Shown: one piece after another, positions 1 to 6,458 of the stretch
Layout: each line of letters opens with the position of its first letter
Numbering within the stretch: the stretch's first letter is position 1
Origin: Acetobacteraceae bacterium
GTDB lineage: Bacteria; Pseudomonadota; Alphaproteobacteria; Acetobacterales; Acetobacteraceae
NCBI GenBank assembly: GCA_030039695.1
Contig: JASHVB010000671.1
Location: 1-7,261, forward strand
Direction: 5' to 3'
DNA: 7,261 nt
Position numbers and translations under genes: made by a program
The notes under the pieces: generated by a model
The model's input: only the letters and a program-made list of their open reading frames with translations
Database searches by the model: none
Told to the model about the DNA's origin: nothing

Positions 1-1462
1 CACGACGCTTGCCTACCAGCCGAACCTTCAAAAGCGGCGCCTCGACGATCGTCCCGACGTTCATGCGGTGCTGTATCGCAACACGACCGCTGCGTACGTG
101 CACACGGCCTTCGCTGTCGCGGAAGAGTTTGCGCCAGCGGTCATAGGTGGACAGCGCGTATCCACCGTTCTCAACGAAAGCCAGCACATCGTCGAAATCC
201 TGACGCGACAGCTCGGTGTAAGGCGCAGCCTGACGCACTTCCTCATAGATTGCGTCGGGCATGAATGACGCGGAGCAAGCAAGCCCTAGCAGATGCTGTG
301 CCAGAACATCGAGCGAGCCGGGCCGTGGCGGATCCCCATCCAGCTCATGTGCGGACACGCTGAGCATGGCAGCCTCGCACTCTAGCACTTCGAAACGATT
401 GGCCGGCACCAGAATCGCCCGACTCGCTTGATCCATCCGGTGATTGGCGCGTCCAACCCGCTGCAACAACCGCGACACGCCCTTCGGTGCGCCAACTTGG
501 ATCACCTGATCCACGCTGCCCCAGTCGATGCCGAGATCCAGCGACGACGTGGCCACCACTGCACGGAGCTCGCCGGCGGCCATCGCGGCTTCCACCTTCC
601 GCCGCTGCGACACTTCCAGCGAGCCGTGATGCAGCGCGATCGACAGCGTCGGCGTGTTCTGCTTCCAAAGCTCCTGAAACATCAGCTCCGCCTGTGCCCG
701 GGTGTTGACGAACACGATCGTCGTGCCGGCGGCACGGATGCGCTGCATGAGCGATGGCGCGGCTTCGAGGCCCATGTGGCCGGACCAGGACAATCGCCCT
801 TCGTGCAGCATCATTGAGATTTGTGGTGGCGCGCTGTCAGCCACTTCAATGCGCCGATCAGCCCCAACATAAGCCTGGAGTGCCGCTGGGTGCGCGACTG
901 TCGCAGACAGCCCGACACACCGCATGCGCGGCGCGAGGGTGCGCAGCCGGGCCACACCGAGTGCCAACTGGTCGCCGCGCTTAGTACCGGCCAGCACATG
1001 AACTTCGTCGATGACGACACATGTAAGGTCGGCGAACATAGCCATCGCATCCGGCAGCGACAGCAATACGGCGAGGCTTTCTGGCGTGGTCAGCAAAAGG
1101 TGCGGCGGCGTTGTGCGCTGGCGGGTGCGACGGTTTGCGGGCGTGTCGCCGGTACGGGTCTCGATGCTGATTGGTAGGTTCATCTCTTGGACGGGACGCA
1201 AGAGATTGCGGGCGATATCTGTTGCCAGCGCTTTCAGCGGACTGACGTAGAGCGTGTGTAGGCCTGATCGCGGCGCTTGCGTGAGCTCGACCAGCGACGG
1301 AAGGAAACCGGCGAGTGTTTTTCCCCCACCGGTTGGCGCGATCAACAGAGTGCTTTCGCCGGCGCGCGCGGCATCGAGCATCGCAAGCTGGTGCGCTCGG
1401 GGCACCCAGCCCTGATGCATAAACCAGACCGAGAAGGGTGTCGGTAATGTCCTTTCCATCAT
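1..1462 (-). CDS. Ligase-associated DEXH-box helicase (Lhr family), 3' end cut off by the window edge
   Basis: The frame is open without a stop from the ATG at 1462 to position 1, giving 487 codons. Motifs in order: APTGGGKT (motif I, residues 42-49), TRTGDT (102-107), TTPE (125-128), DEVH (motif II, 152-155), LSAT (184-187), LHHGSL (276-281), LDLGIDWG (307-314) and QRVGRANHR (motif VI, 333-341), followed by the start of the Lhr-type winged-helix region. The segment DEVHVLAGTKRGDQLALG matches the ligase-associated branch of the superfamily 2 Lhr helicases rather than long Lhr. Family members are usually a little over 800 residues, so roughly 330 C-terminal residues lie outside. The expected role is ATP-driven 3'-5' translocation on single-stranded DNA in cytoplasmic DNA repair, beside a nuclease and a ligase. 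The start is one of two adjacent ATGs (1462 or 1459); AGGG at 1468-1471 is a modest ribosome binding site. The decayed gene at 1479-1860 ends 16 bases upstream on the same strand. Confidence 0.95.
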   Translation of the reverse strand, partial: MMERTLPTPFSVWFMHQGWVPRAHQLAMLDAARAGESTLLIAPTGGGKTLAGFLPSLVELTQAPRSGLHTLYVSPLKALATDIARNLLRPVQEMNLPISIETRTGDTPANRRTRQRTTPPHLLLTTPESLAVLLSLPDAMAMFADLTCVVIDEVHVLAGTKRGDQLALGVARLRTLAPRMRCVGLSATVAHPAALQAYVGADRRIEVADSAPPQISMMLHEGRLSWSGHMGLEAAPSLMQRIRAAGTTIVFVNTRAQAELMFQELWKQNTPTLSIALHHGSLEVSQRRKVEAAMAAGELRAVVATSSLDLGIDWGSVDQVIQVGAPKGVSRLLQRVGRANHRMDQASRAILVPANRFEVLECEAAMLSVSAHELDGDPPRPGSLDVLAQHLLGLACSASFMPDAIYEEVRQAAPYTELSRQDFDDVLAFVENGGYALSTYDRWRKLFRDSEGRVHVRSGRVAIQHRMNVGTIVEAPLLKVRLVGKRR

Positions 1463-1478
1463 TCTGGCCCTACAGCGG

Positions 1479-1860
1479 TTAGTCCTCCGCCATGATCAGG
1501 ACGCATCGGTCATCCGCCGGCACACCACATTCCCACGATCCCATACGCCGACACTCGATCCGGATCGAGCTCTGCGGCGGGCGATCACCGCGGCATCGCG
1601 TCCCTGCGCGCGGTGGAATCCGGCGAGCTCGTACGGCAATTGCGCGCCAGTCGGGGTGTGCGCCAACGCCTGTGCGTAACAACTGCCGATGTCCACGAGG
1701 CCGTCGCGGCCGCGCCCCAGATAGTCGGGACATACAGTGCCTCGACGTCGTCCAGACGCGCCGCGCAGACACGGCGGAACCGATCTTCCGCTTACGTGAT
1801 GTCGCCGCGCTCAAAAGCCTCACGGCCGAACTGGACGAGAGTTTCGGTGATGCTGGTCAC
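1479..1860 (-). pseudogene. Decayed small gene, probably a TPR-repeat protein
   Basis: No single frame is open, but protein-like text continues by switching frames on the minus strand. From a GTG at 1860 it reads TETLVQFGREAFERGDIT, then an in-frame TAA (1794-1792), then AEDRFRRVCAARLDDVEALY in the same frame. It moves to another frame at about 1729 (DYLGRGRDGLVDIGSCYAQA, then TPTGAQLPYELAGFHRAQG), returns to the first frame at about 1575 (AELDPDRVSAYGIVGMW) and ends in the third frame with ADDRCVLIMAED and TAA at 1481-1479. Segments such as AFERGDIT.AEDRF, YELAGFHRAQGRDAAV and AELDPDRVSAYG have the spacing and residues of tetratricopeptide repeats, which pack helices for protein binding. Repaired, it would be about 125 residues. 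One nonsense codon and about three frameshifts in under 400 bases, beside intact genes, suggest true decay. Its end lies 16 bases before the helicase start, so it may once have been co-transcribed. The TPR assignment is by eye. Confidence 0.6.
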
Positions 1861-1887
1861 TCTCTGATAGATAGCCTAGCTGGCAGG

Positions 1888-1904
1888 ACGCCATCGCTTG
1901 GCGT
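1888..1904. promoter_or_regulatory. Short inverted repeat upstream of the exonuclease gene
   Basis: ACGCCA and TGGCGT form perfect 6-base arms around a 5-base centre (TCGCT), ending 19 bases before the ATG at 1924. It sits in the short gap between the divergent decayed gene and the exonuclease, where an operator or a leader hairpin would lie. It does not resemble the enterobacterial LexA box. Six-base arms arise often by chance in GC-rich DNA, so this is only a candidate. Confidence 0.25.
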
Positions 1905-1923
1905 TTGGCGCCCGCGATGCCAG

Positions 1924-2961
1924 ATGCAGGCGATGCCGCATCCCGAGAACTGGCTCAAGGTGCAGCCGGAGGGCCTGTATTGCGAACCGGGCGGGTTCTT
2001 CGTTGACCCGGTGACCCCGGTGGACCGCGCCGTGGTGACCCATGCCCACTCGGACCATGCCCGCCGCGGCCACCGCGCGGTGCTCGGCAGCGCCGAGACG
2101 TTGGCGCTGATGCGCGTGCGGCTGGGCGAGGATGGCGTGCGAGAGACGGAGCAGGCGTTGGCCTGGGGGGAGGCGGTCACCATCGGTGACGTCCGCGTCT
2201 GGCTGCAGCCGGCGGGTCATGTGCTGGGGAGTGCCCAGGTGGCGATGGAGTACCTCGGGACGCGGGCCGTGGTCAGCGGCGACTACAAGCGGGTGGCCGA
2301 TCCCACTTGCGCCCCATTCGAGCCCATCGCCTGCGACGTGTTCATTACCGAGGCAACGTTCGCCTTGCCGGTATTTGTCCATCCACCGCCGGCACACGAG
2401 ATCGCCCGCCTGCTCGACAGCGTCGCATTGTTCCCTGAGCGCACACATGTCGTCGGCTGCTACGCGCTCGGGAAGTGCCAGAGGCTGATCGCGTTGCTGC
2501 GCCGGGCAGGTTGGGACCGGCCTATTTGGCTGCACGGCGCTCTGCTCCCATTGTGTGCAGAGTACGAAGCACGCGGCGTGGCGTTGGGCGATCTGCGGCC
2601 GGCCACGGGCGCGGCGAAGCGCGACCTGGAGGGCGCGATTGTCCTTGCCCCGCCCGGCGCGGTGACGGACCGTTGGGCCCGGCGTCTGGCAGATCCCGTG
2701 GTGGCGATGGCATCCGGCTGGATGCGCGTGCGACAGCGGGCGAAATCGCGCGGGGTGGAGCTGCCGCTGATCGTCTCGGACCACGCTGACTGGAACGAGC
2801 TGAACGCGACGTTGGACGACGTGGGTGCACCCGAAGTGTGGGTCACCCACGGACGCGAGGAAGCCCTGATTCATGCGGCTGAGCGTCGTGGCATTCGCGG
2901 ACGAGCGTTGCGGCTGCTGGGGTATGGCGAGGAGGACGAGGCGGAGGTCGCTCCTCAATAG
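1924..2961 (+). CDS. Ligase-associated DNA damage response exonuclease (metallo-beta-lactamase/beta-CASP fold)
   Basis: This is a 345-residue protein that matches the family from end to end, from HPENWLKV through EGLYCEPGGFFVDP to SDHADW and VTHGREE. Metal-site motifs of the metallo-beta-lactamase nuclease fold are present: HAHSDH (residues 40-45), GHVLGSAQ with His99, SGDYKR with Asp120, TEATF (142-146), SDH (285-287) and His309. ASGWMRVR is also typical. Such enzymes are Artemis/SNM1-like nucleases that process DNA ends; this branch is encoded with an ATP-dependent ligase and the DEXH helicase. It is a cytoplasmic enzyme with no signal peptide. The frame stays open upstream to an ATG at 1492, but the family begins at MPHPENW and the extra 144 codons lie over the decayed minus-strand gene, so I place the start at 1924; 1933 is equally possible. 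No strong ribosome binding site decides between them. No partner gene follows it on the same strand. Confidence 0.94.
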   Translation: MQAMPHPENWLKVQPEGLYCEPGGFFVDPVTPVDRAVVTHAHSDHARRGHRAVLGSAETLALMRVRLGEDGVRETEQALAWGEAVTIGDVRVWLQPAGHVLGSAQVAMEYLGTRAVVSGDYKRVADPTCAPFEPIACDVFITEATFALPVFVHPPPAHEIARLLDSVALFPERTHVVGCYALGKCQRLIALLRRAGWDRPIWLHGALLPLCAEYEARGVALGDLRPATGAAKRDLEGAIVLAPPGAVTDRWARRLADPVVAMASGWMRVRQRAKSRGVELPLIVSDHADWNELNATLDDVGAPEVWVTHGREEALIHAAERRGIRGRALRLLGYGEEDEAEVAPQ

Positions 2962-2983
2962 TTCGCCACCGGCCGGCGGCCGA

Positions 2984-2997
2984 CCCGCCTAGGTGGG
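2984..2997. terminator. Weak hairpin after the exonuclease stop
   Basis: CCCGCCTAGGTGGG is a near-perfect inverted repeat (one G-T pair) 23 bases after the exonuclease TAG, in the gap where it converges with the decayed deacetylase gene. The surrounding stretch (2966-2980) is also rich in GGCC-type palindromes. There is no T-run, so a factor-independent terminator cannot be claimed with confidence. Confidence 0.22.
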
Positions 2998-3039
2998 CGA
3001 CAGCCGGGGCGCGTCGGCGGAATCGAACCTGACAGGTCA

Positions 3040-3539
3040 GCCGGACCACGCTTCAAGGCCGGAGGTCCATTGCGGCATGACGAACGAGCTGGCTTTGAGG
3101 CCAAGCTGTTCTCAAATCTCACCGATATGCGCGCCAACCTTGGCGTCCGGCTCTGAGGCTACGTGGCCTTGCCCCGAATGCGTCTTCGGTTTTGCCGGAG
3201 GGGATCGCGAGCTTCTCGGGTACCGGCGCCCACAGATGGTTCCCGGCGATCCTGTTGTGCAAGGGCGGCGGCAGTTCGGAGAACCGCGCCCGGCTAGCAT
3301 CCCGCGAAGCCGCCGGGAGTTCACCGTGTCGGCTGGCAGCACGCTCTGGTTGCTCGAGTACCCGGTGCGCCTGGTGGGGGGAACCGCATGGCCGTGAAAT
3401 TGGTGAAGGCGCGGCTGAACGGCCCGGCCCAGTCAAATTCCTGTTCGGTGTCAGCAGTCGCGATCAGCAGCGGCCGACCCACTCGCGCGGTCGGTCCTGG
3501 GATGTGGGAGCGGGGATCGCATCCGGCGCCGCCGGTCAC
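3040..3539 (-). pseudogene. Broken polysaccharide deacetylase (WalW-like) gene
   Basis: Conserved text runs along the minus strand in three frames. From about 3479 it reads RPLLIATADTEQEFDWAGPF, then SRAFTNFTAMR; this matches the family start (..TVDTEEEFDW.GPFSR...AMR), including the presumed catalytic Asp. At the six-G tract (3376-3381) the frame changes to HQAHRVLEQ, later AGNHLWAPVPEKLAI, TEDAFGARP and RAGRQG, corresponding to the family's AGN...E..KL..L, IE..FG.RP and AGRYG motifs; this frame ends at TGA 3121-3119. The third frame supplies AHIGEI, a TGA (3114-3112) and EQLGLKASSFVMP, then TGA at 3039-3037. The middle block with the TYVVDYPV and GAHLHPW metal-ligand motifs seems deleted, and the C-terminal half is missing. 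Such enzymes remove acyl groups from polysaccharides and act in envelope or exopolysaccharide metabolism. A GTG at 3539 is a possible old start. It lies downstream of the ABC transporter on the same strand and converges on the exonuclease. Family identity is from memory of its motifs. Confidence 0.72.
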
Positions 3540-3655
3540 GGCGACCCGCGGGTGAGCGGCGTGGTGTTGTCTCTCCGGCAGGGTCAAACCCGAACGAGTA
3601 GGTGGAAATTGTGAACGCGCCCGCCCGTGAAGCGAGCGAGATTGTAGTTACAACG

Positions 3656-5545
3656 CTACTTCGCCCCTGCCATTTCGCCGATGAAGCTGCCCGACTGCCG
3701 TGCCCACAACCGCGCGTAGGTCCCACCAAGCGATAACAATTCGCGGTGGGAGCCGCTTTCCACGATCCGCCCGCGGTCCAGCACGACGAGCCGATCCATC
3801 CGCGCGATCGTCGATAGCCGGTGCGCGATTGCGATCACCGTACGGCCCTCCATCAGAGCGTCCAGCTGCTCCTGGATCGCCGCCTCGACTTCCGAATCCA
3901 GCGCACTCGTCGCCTCGTCCAGCACCAGGATTGGTGCGTCCTTCAAGATCACCCGCGCCAGGGCAATCCGCTGCCGCTGCCCGCCGGACAGCTTCACGCC
4001 GCGCTCACCGACGTGCGCATCGTATCCGTACCGTTCGTGCCAGTCCTGCAGGCCAAGAATGAACTCCTCTGCCTCGGCGCGCCGGGCCGCATCACGGATC
4101 ATTGCCTCGGTCGCGTCTGGCAGCCCGTAGCGGATGTTGTCGCGGATCGAGCGGTGCAACAGCGACGTGTCCTGCGTCACCATTGCAATCTGCGCACGCA
4201 GGCTCTCTTGGGTCACATGCGCGATGTCCTGCTCGTCGATCAGGATGCGGCCTTGTTCCGGCTCGTAGAAATGCAACAGCAGGTTCACCAGCGTTGACTT
4301 GCCGGCGCCGGAGGGCCCCACCAGGCCGACGCGCTCGCCCGGCGCGATGGTCAGGTTGATGCCGTGCAGCACGGACGGCGCGGCGTATTCGCGCCCCAGC
4401 GGACGGACCCGGCCGTAATCGAAATGCACGTCCTCGAAGCGGATCTTGCCGCCGTGGACGTGCAGTTCCGACGCATCCGGCGCATCCGGCATCTGTCGAC
4501 GCACCGCGATGGAGCGCATACCGTCTTGCACTGTGCCGATATTCTCGAAGATCGCGGTGACGCTACGTGCCACCCAGCCGGCGATGTTGGTCAACTGCCA
4601 GCACAGCGGGATCGCCGTCGCCACTGCGCCAACCGCGATGCGTCCCGAGCTCCATTGCCAGATCGCCACGCAGCCGGTGGCAACGATCAGCGATGCGTTC
4701 ATGAGCGCCAGGATCATAACATAGCCGGTGATCATTCGCGTTTGGTCGCGGAAAGCCGCGGTGTGCTCGTCGACAGCGTCGCGTACCCAAGCGTCCTCGT
4801 CCCGGGCGCGTGCGAACAGTTTGACGGTGAGGATGTTGGTGTAGCTGTCAACGACGCGGCCGGTGAGTTGCGAGCGCATCTCCGACACGCGGCGCGAGCG
4901 CTCTCGCAACCGCGGGACAACGTAGCGCAGCATGGCAGCATAGCCGAGAAACCAGGCGAAGATCGGTGGCGTCAGGCGCCAGTCGATGGAGAACAACAGC
5001 AGCAGTGCGCTGGTGCCGTAAACGACAATGTACCAAGCGGCGTCGAACGTCATCGTGACGCTCTCGCGCAGCGCCGGGCCGGTCTGCATCACGCGGTTGG
5101 CTATACGCCCGGCGAAGTCGTTCTGGAAAAACGTCCAACTCTGCCGCACGACGTGCCAGTGGTTCTGCCAGCGGATCAGGTTGGAGAAGCCGGGGTTGAC
5201 GATCTGATTGATCAACGTGGCGTAGCTGAGAAACACACCGGGCCGCGCCACCAACACCACCGCGGCCATGAACAGAAGTTGCGGCCAGGCATCGGTCAGC
5301 AGCGTCTGCGGCGTGTGGCTGGAAACAAGTGAGACGACTCGACCAATGAACGCGGGAATCGCCGCGTCGAGAATCGCGATCAGCCCGCCGCAGCAGAACA
5401 AGCTGACGGCCAGCCAACGCTCCTGGCGGATGAAATGCCAGTAAAAGCGCCAAAGGCCACCGCTGTCCCTTGGGTTCTCGGCGGCCGGCGGCTCCTCAGG
5501 AGGACGGGCGGTGGGATCCAGCCAGGCTTCGAAACGACGCAGCAT
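3656..5545 (-). CDS. ABC half-transporter: fused membrane domain and ATPase, substrate unknown
   Basis: This is a 629-residue complete type IV (MsbA/multidrug-like) exporter half that should work as a dimer in the inner membrane. A cytoplasmic Pro-rich tail (residues 1-30) leads to about six hydrophobic segments near 44-64, 89-108, 165-187, 190-210, 272-297 and 302-325. The ATPase domain starts near 367: A-loop Tyr377, Walker A GPSGAGKST (410-418), Q-loop Gln458 in VTQDTS, signature LSGGQ (519-523), Walker B ILVLDEATSALDSE with Asp543 and catalytic Glu544, and switch His575 in AHRLST. All are intact. Between the A-loop and the next strand (PSVLHGINL) there is an extra loop of about ten residues (GRVRPLGREYAA). 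The start MLRRFEAWLDP is like that of relatives, but no clear ribosome binding site precedes it. The gene stands alone; the exported-protein gene 173 bases upstream is separated by a strong hairpin. Lipid, drug or peptide export cannot be told apart from sequence. Confidence 0.96.
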   Translation of the reverse strand: MLRRFEAWLDPTARPPEEPPAAENPRDSGGLWRFYWHFIRQERWLAVSLFCCGGLIAILDAAIPAFIGRVVSLVSSHTPQTLLTDAWPQLLFMAAVVLVARPGVFLSYATLINQIVNPGFSNLIRWQNHWHVVRQSWTFFQNDFAGRIANRVMQTGPALRESVTMTFDAAWYIVVYGTSALLLLFSIDWRLTPPIFAWFLGYAAMLRYVVPRLRERSRRVSEMRSQLTGRVVDSYTNILTVKLFARARDEDAWVRDAVDEHTAAFRDQTRMITGYVMILALMNASLIVATGCVAIWQWSSGRIAVGAVATAIPLCWQLTNIAGWVARSVTAIFENIGTVQDGMRSIAVRRQMPDAPDASELHVHGGKIRFEDVHFDYGRVRPLGREYAAPSVLHGINLTIAPGERVGLVGPSGAGKSTLVNLLLHFYEPEQGRILIDEQDIAHVTQESLRAQIAMVTQDTSLLHRSIRDNIRYGLPDATEAMIRDAARRAEAEEFILGLQDWHERYGYDAHVGERGVKLSGGQRQRIALARVILKDAPILVLDEATSALDSEVEAAIQEQLDALMEGRTVIAIAHRLSTIARMDRLVVLDRGRIVESGSHRELLSLGGTYARLWARQSGSFIGEMAGAK

Positions 5546-5651
5546 GGATCAGCGTTGGATCACTGCGCGCCAGCCGTCAATGTGGCCGGTCTGTCCCAAA
5601 AAAAACCACCGCGATCAAAACACCGGACGGGTTCGACCGGCCCGGCCCCAA

Positions 5652-5692
5652 GCGCACGTTCCGGGGAGGCACCGCCTCCCCGGAACGTGCGC
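5652..5692 (-). terminator. Perfect 19-bp hairpin, probable terminator of the exported-protein gene
   Basis: The arms at 5652-5670 and 5674-5692 are exact reverse complements (GCGCACGTTCCGGGGAGGC and its complement) around a 3-base loop. The hairpin starts 26 bases after the minus-strand stop at 5719 and lies before the ABC gene transcribed in the same direction, as expected of a terminator insulating the two. It is not followed directly by T residues on the minus strand; a run of eight T (5605-5598) comes about 46 bases later. It may therefore act as an mRNA 3'-end stabiliser or a U-less terminator. Chance is very unlikely for a perfect 19-bp stem. Confidence 0.6.
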
Positions 5693-5718
5693 CAGGGCCA
5701 AGCCCGGCACCGCTTACC

Positions 5719-6006
5719 TCACGACCAGTGGGCAGGCACCCAGTACGGGCCGCTCCAGTGGCCAGGGACCCAGACGCGCGAGGGCGGCGGAGCGTAGGCG
5801 ACGGCCGGCGGCGCATAGTAGACTGGAGGTGGCGCGTAGACGGGTGCCGGCGCGACGACCACGGGTGGCACCCATACGCCGACGCCGATCGCACAGCACC
5901 ATGGACCGCGCCACCAAGCCTCAGCCGGGTGGGGCACTGAGGCGACACCGACCGCAGCCAGACCGGCCAAGGCGGCGATGGCACCTAGACGCCTGGAGAG
6001 AGACAT
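5719..6006 (-). CDS. Small exported protein with YXWGXW-like repeats
   Basis: The 95-residue protein has a classic signal peptide: basic MSLSRR, a hydrophobic Ala/Leu/Val core (residues 8-24) and an AEA cleavage site at 28-30, so the mature product should be in the periplasm or outside. The mature part has Cys37-Cys38, then a low-complexity Pro/Tyr/Val/Ala stretch (PVYAPPPVYYAPPAVAYAPP), and ends in two copies of a Trp motif, VWVPGHW (78-84) and YWVPAHW (88-94). These are like the YXWGXW/WXXGXW repeats found in many small proteobacterial envelope proteins of unknown function. The start is well supported: GAGGAA at 6019-6014 lies seven bases before the ATG. The strong hairpin at 5652-5692 follows the stop, so it is probably transcribed alone from the 6020-6080 region. 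No catalytic residues are visible, and a structural or surface role is only a guess. Confidence 0.85.
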   Translation of the reverse strand: MSLSRRLGAIAALAGLAAVGVASVPHPAEAWWRGPWCCAIGVGVWVPPVVVAPAPVYAPPPVYYAPPAVAYAPPPSRVWVPGHWSGPYWVPAHWS

Positions 6007-6013
6007 GACAGCA

Positions 6014-6019
6014 TTCCTC
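6014..6019 (-). promoter_or_regulatory. Strong ribosome binding site of the exported-protein gene
   Basis: On the minus strand GAGGAA lies seven bases before the ATG at 6006. It is the best Shine-Dalgarno match in the window and fixes that start codon. Confidence 0.7.
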
Positions 6020-6081
6020 GGTCACGTTACGTAGCCGGGAAGATGGTGCCCGATTGTTTCTGGCCGGTGACCGGATTGTAA

Positions 6082-6301
6082 GTGGGCGATCACGTCCCCG
6101 TCGTAAACAGACGACTCCCGCCACCTGTGCCGGAACAGTGCCGTAGCGCCGATTACGATACCGCCACGCGCAGCGACGACCCGAAATGGGTGGTCAGCTG
6201 GCCGGCAATCACCACCGTCAAACCACCAGTGACGCTAGGGTCGGGCGGACCGACGTAGGTGCATCCTCGCCGACCTGCGCCGCCAATCGGCTGCTGATTA
6301 G
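6082..6301 (+). pseudogene. Possible remnant of an EVE-domain protein gene
   Basis: One plus-strand frame reads from VGDHV (GTG at 6082) to DYDTATRSDDPKWV, VKPPVTLGS and a TAG at 6256-6258. After a +1 shift, the next frame gives ILADLRRQSAAD and a TAG at 6299-6301. The order VGD.V, YD...DDP.W, (R/K)PVTL, (K)AD..L and RQS is that of the C-terminal two thirds of EVE-domain (thymocyte nuclear protein 1-like) proteins, which have a PUA-like fold and are thought to bind modified bases. The segment between VGDHV and DYD is not recognisable, and the N-terminal third (SEP, GVRN, NN) is absent. The opposite strand carries an unrelated open frame here. The match is by eye and short; an unrelated open stretch of intergenic DNA remains a real alternative. 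Confidence 0.38.
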
Positions 6302-6389
6302 CGGTGCGGGCCCGCTCCGCGACAACACCGCCCGGGACATACGGAGCCGGCCGAATCAGCGGAAGAGATGCAACGAAAGACCACACTTA

Positions 6390-6401
6390 AACCGCGCGGT
6401 T
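6390..6401. promoter_or_regulatory. 12-bp perfect palindrome upstream of the DehI-family gene
   Basis: AACCGCGCGGTT is its own reverse complement and lies 57 bases before the GTG start at 6459, inside the region that must hold this gene's promoter. Its AT ends and central CG repeats fit a dimeric-repressor site, but no regulator gene is in view and GC-rich DNA yields such palindromes fairly often. Confidence 0.3.
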
Positions 6402-6444
6402 GTGAGCGGGCGGAGCGGCGCGCACTCTCCGGTCCTATCGAATC

Positions 6445-6449
6445 GAGGA
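6445..6449 (+). promoter_or_regulatory. Ribosome binding site deciding the GTG start of the DehI-family gene
   Basis: GAGGA lies nine bases before the GTG at 6459, a good distance. There is no better ATG start: the first in-frame ATG is 29 codons in, within the conserved first repeat, so the GTG is preferred. Confidence 0.6.
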
Positions 6450-6458
6450 CAGCCGACA

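Noticed and set aside
1876..2958. A 360-codon minus-strand open frame opposite the exonuclease gene
   Set aside because: Its translation is a His/Arg/Gln-rich shadow with no recognisable motif, while the plus strand encodes a full-length conserved nuclease; such shadows are common in GC-rich DNA.
3019..3029. A tRNA T-arm-like string (GGTTCGATTCC on the minus strand), a possible attachment site
   Set aside because: The flanking bases do not pair as a T-stem and no anticodon arm or CCA end surrounds it.
3642..3653. Inverted repeat TTGTA-GT-TACAA just past the ABC transporter stop
   Set aside because: Five-base arms with a two-base loop cannot form a stable terminator, and it has no T-run.
4364..5332. 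A 322-codon plus-strand open frame opposite the ABC transporter
   Set aside because: It is antisense to the membrane domain of an intact ABC protein and reads as low-information His/Arg/Gln/Asp-rich text; no motif or ribosome binding site.
5598..5605. Run of eight A (eight T on the minus strand) as part of a factor-independent terminator
   Set aside because: No stable stem directly precedes it on the minus strand; the strong hairpin is about 46 bases away.
6153..6386. A 77-codon minus-strand open frame with a GTG start, ending in VVIAGQLTTHFGSSLRVAVS
   Set aside because: No family resemblance or ribosome binding site; it lies opposite the EVE-like text and may be its shadow. It stays a weak alternative.
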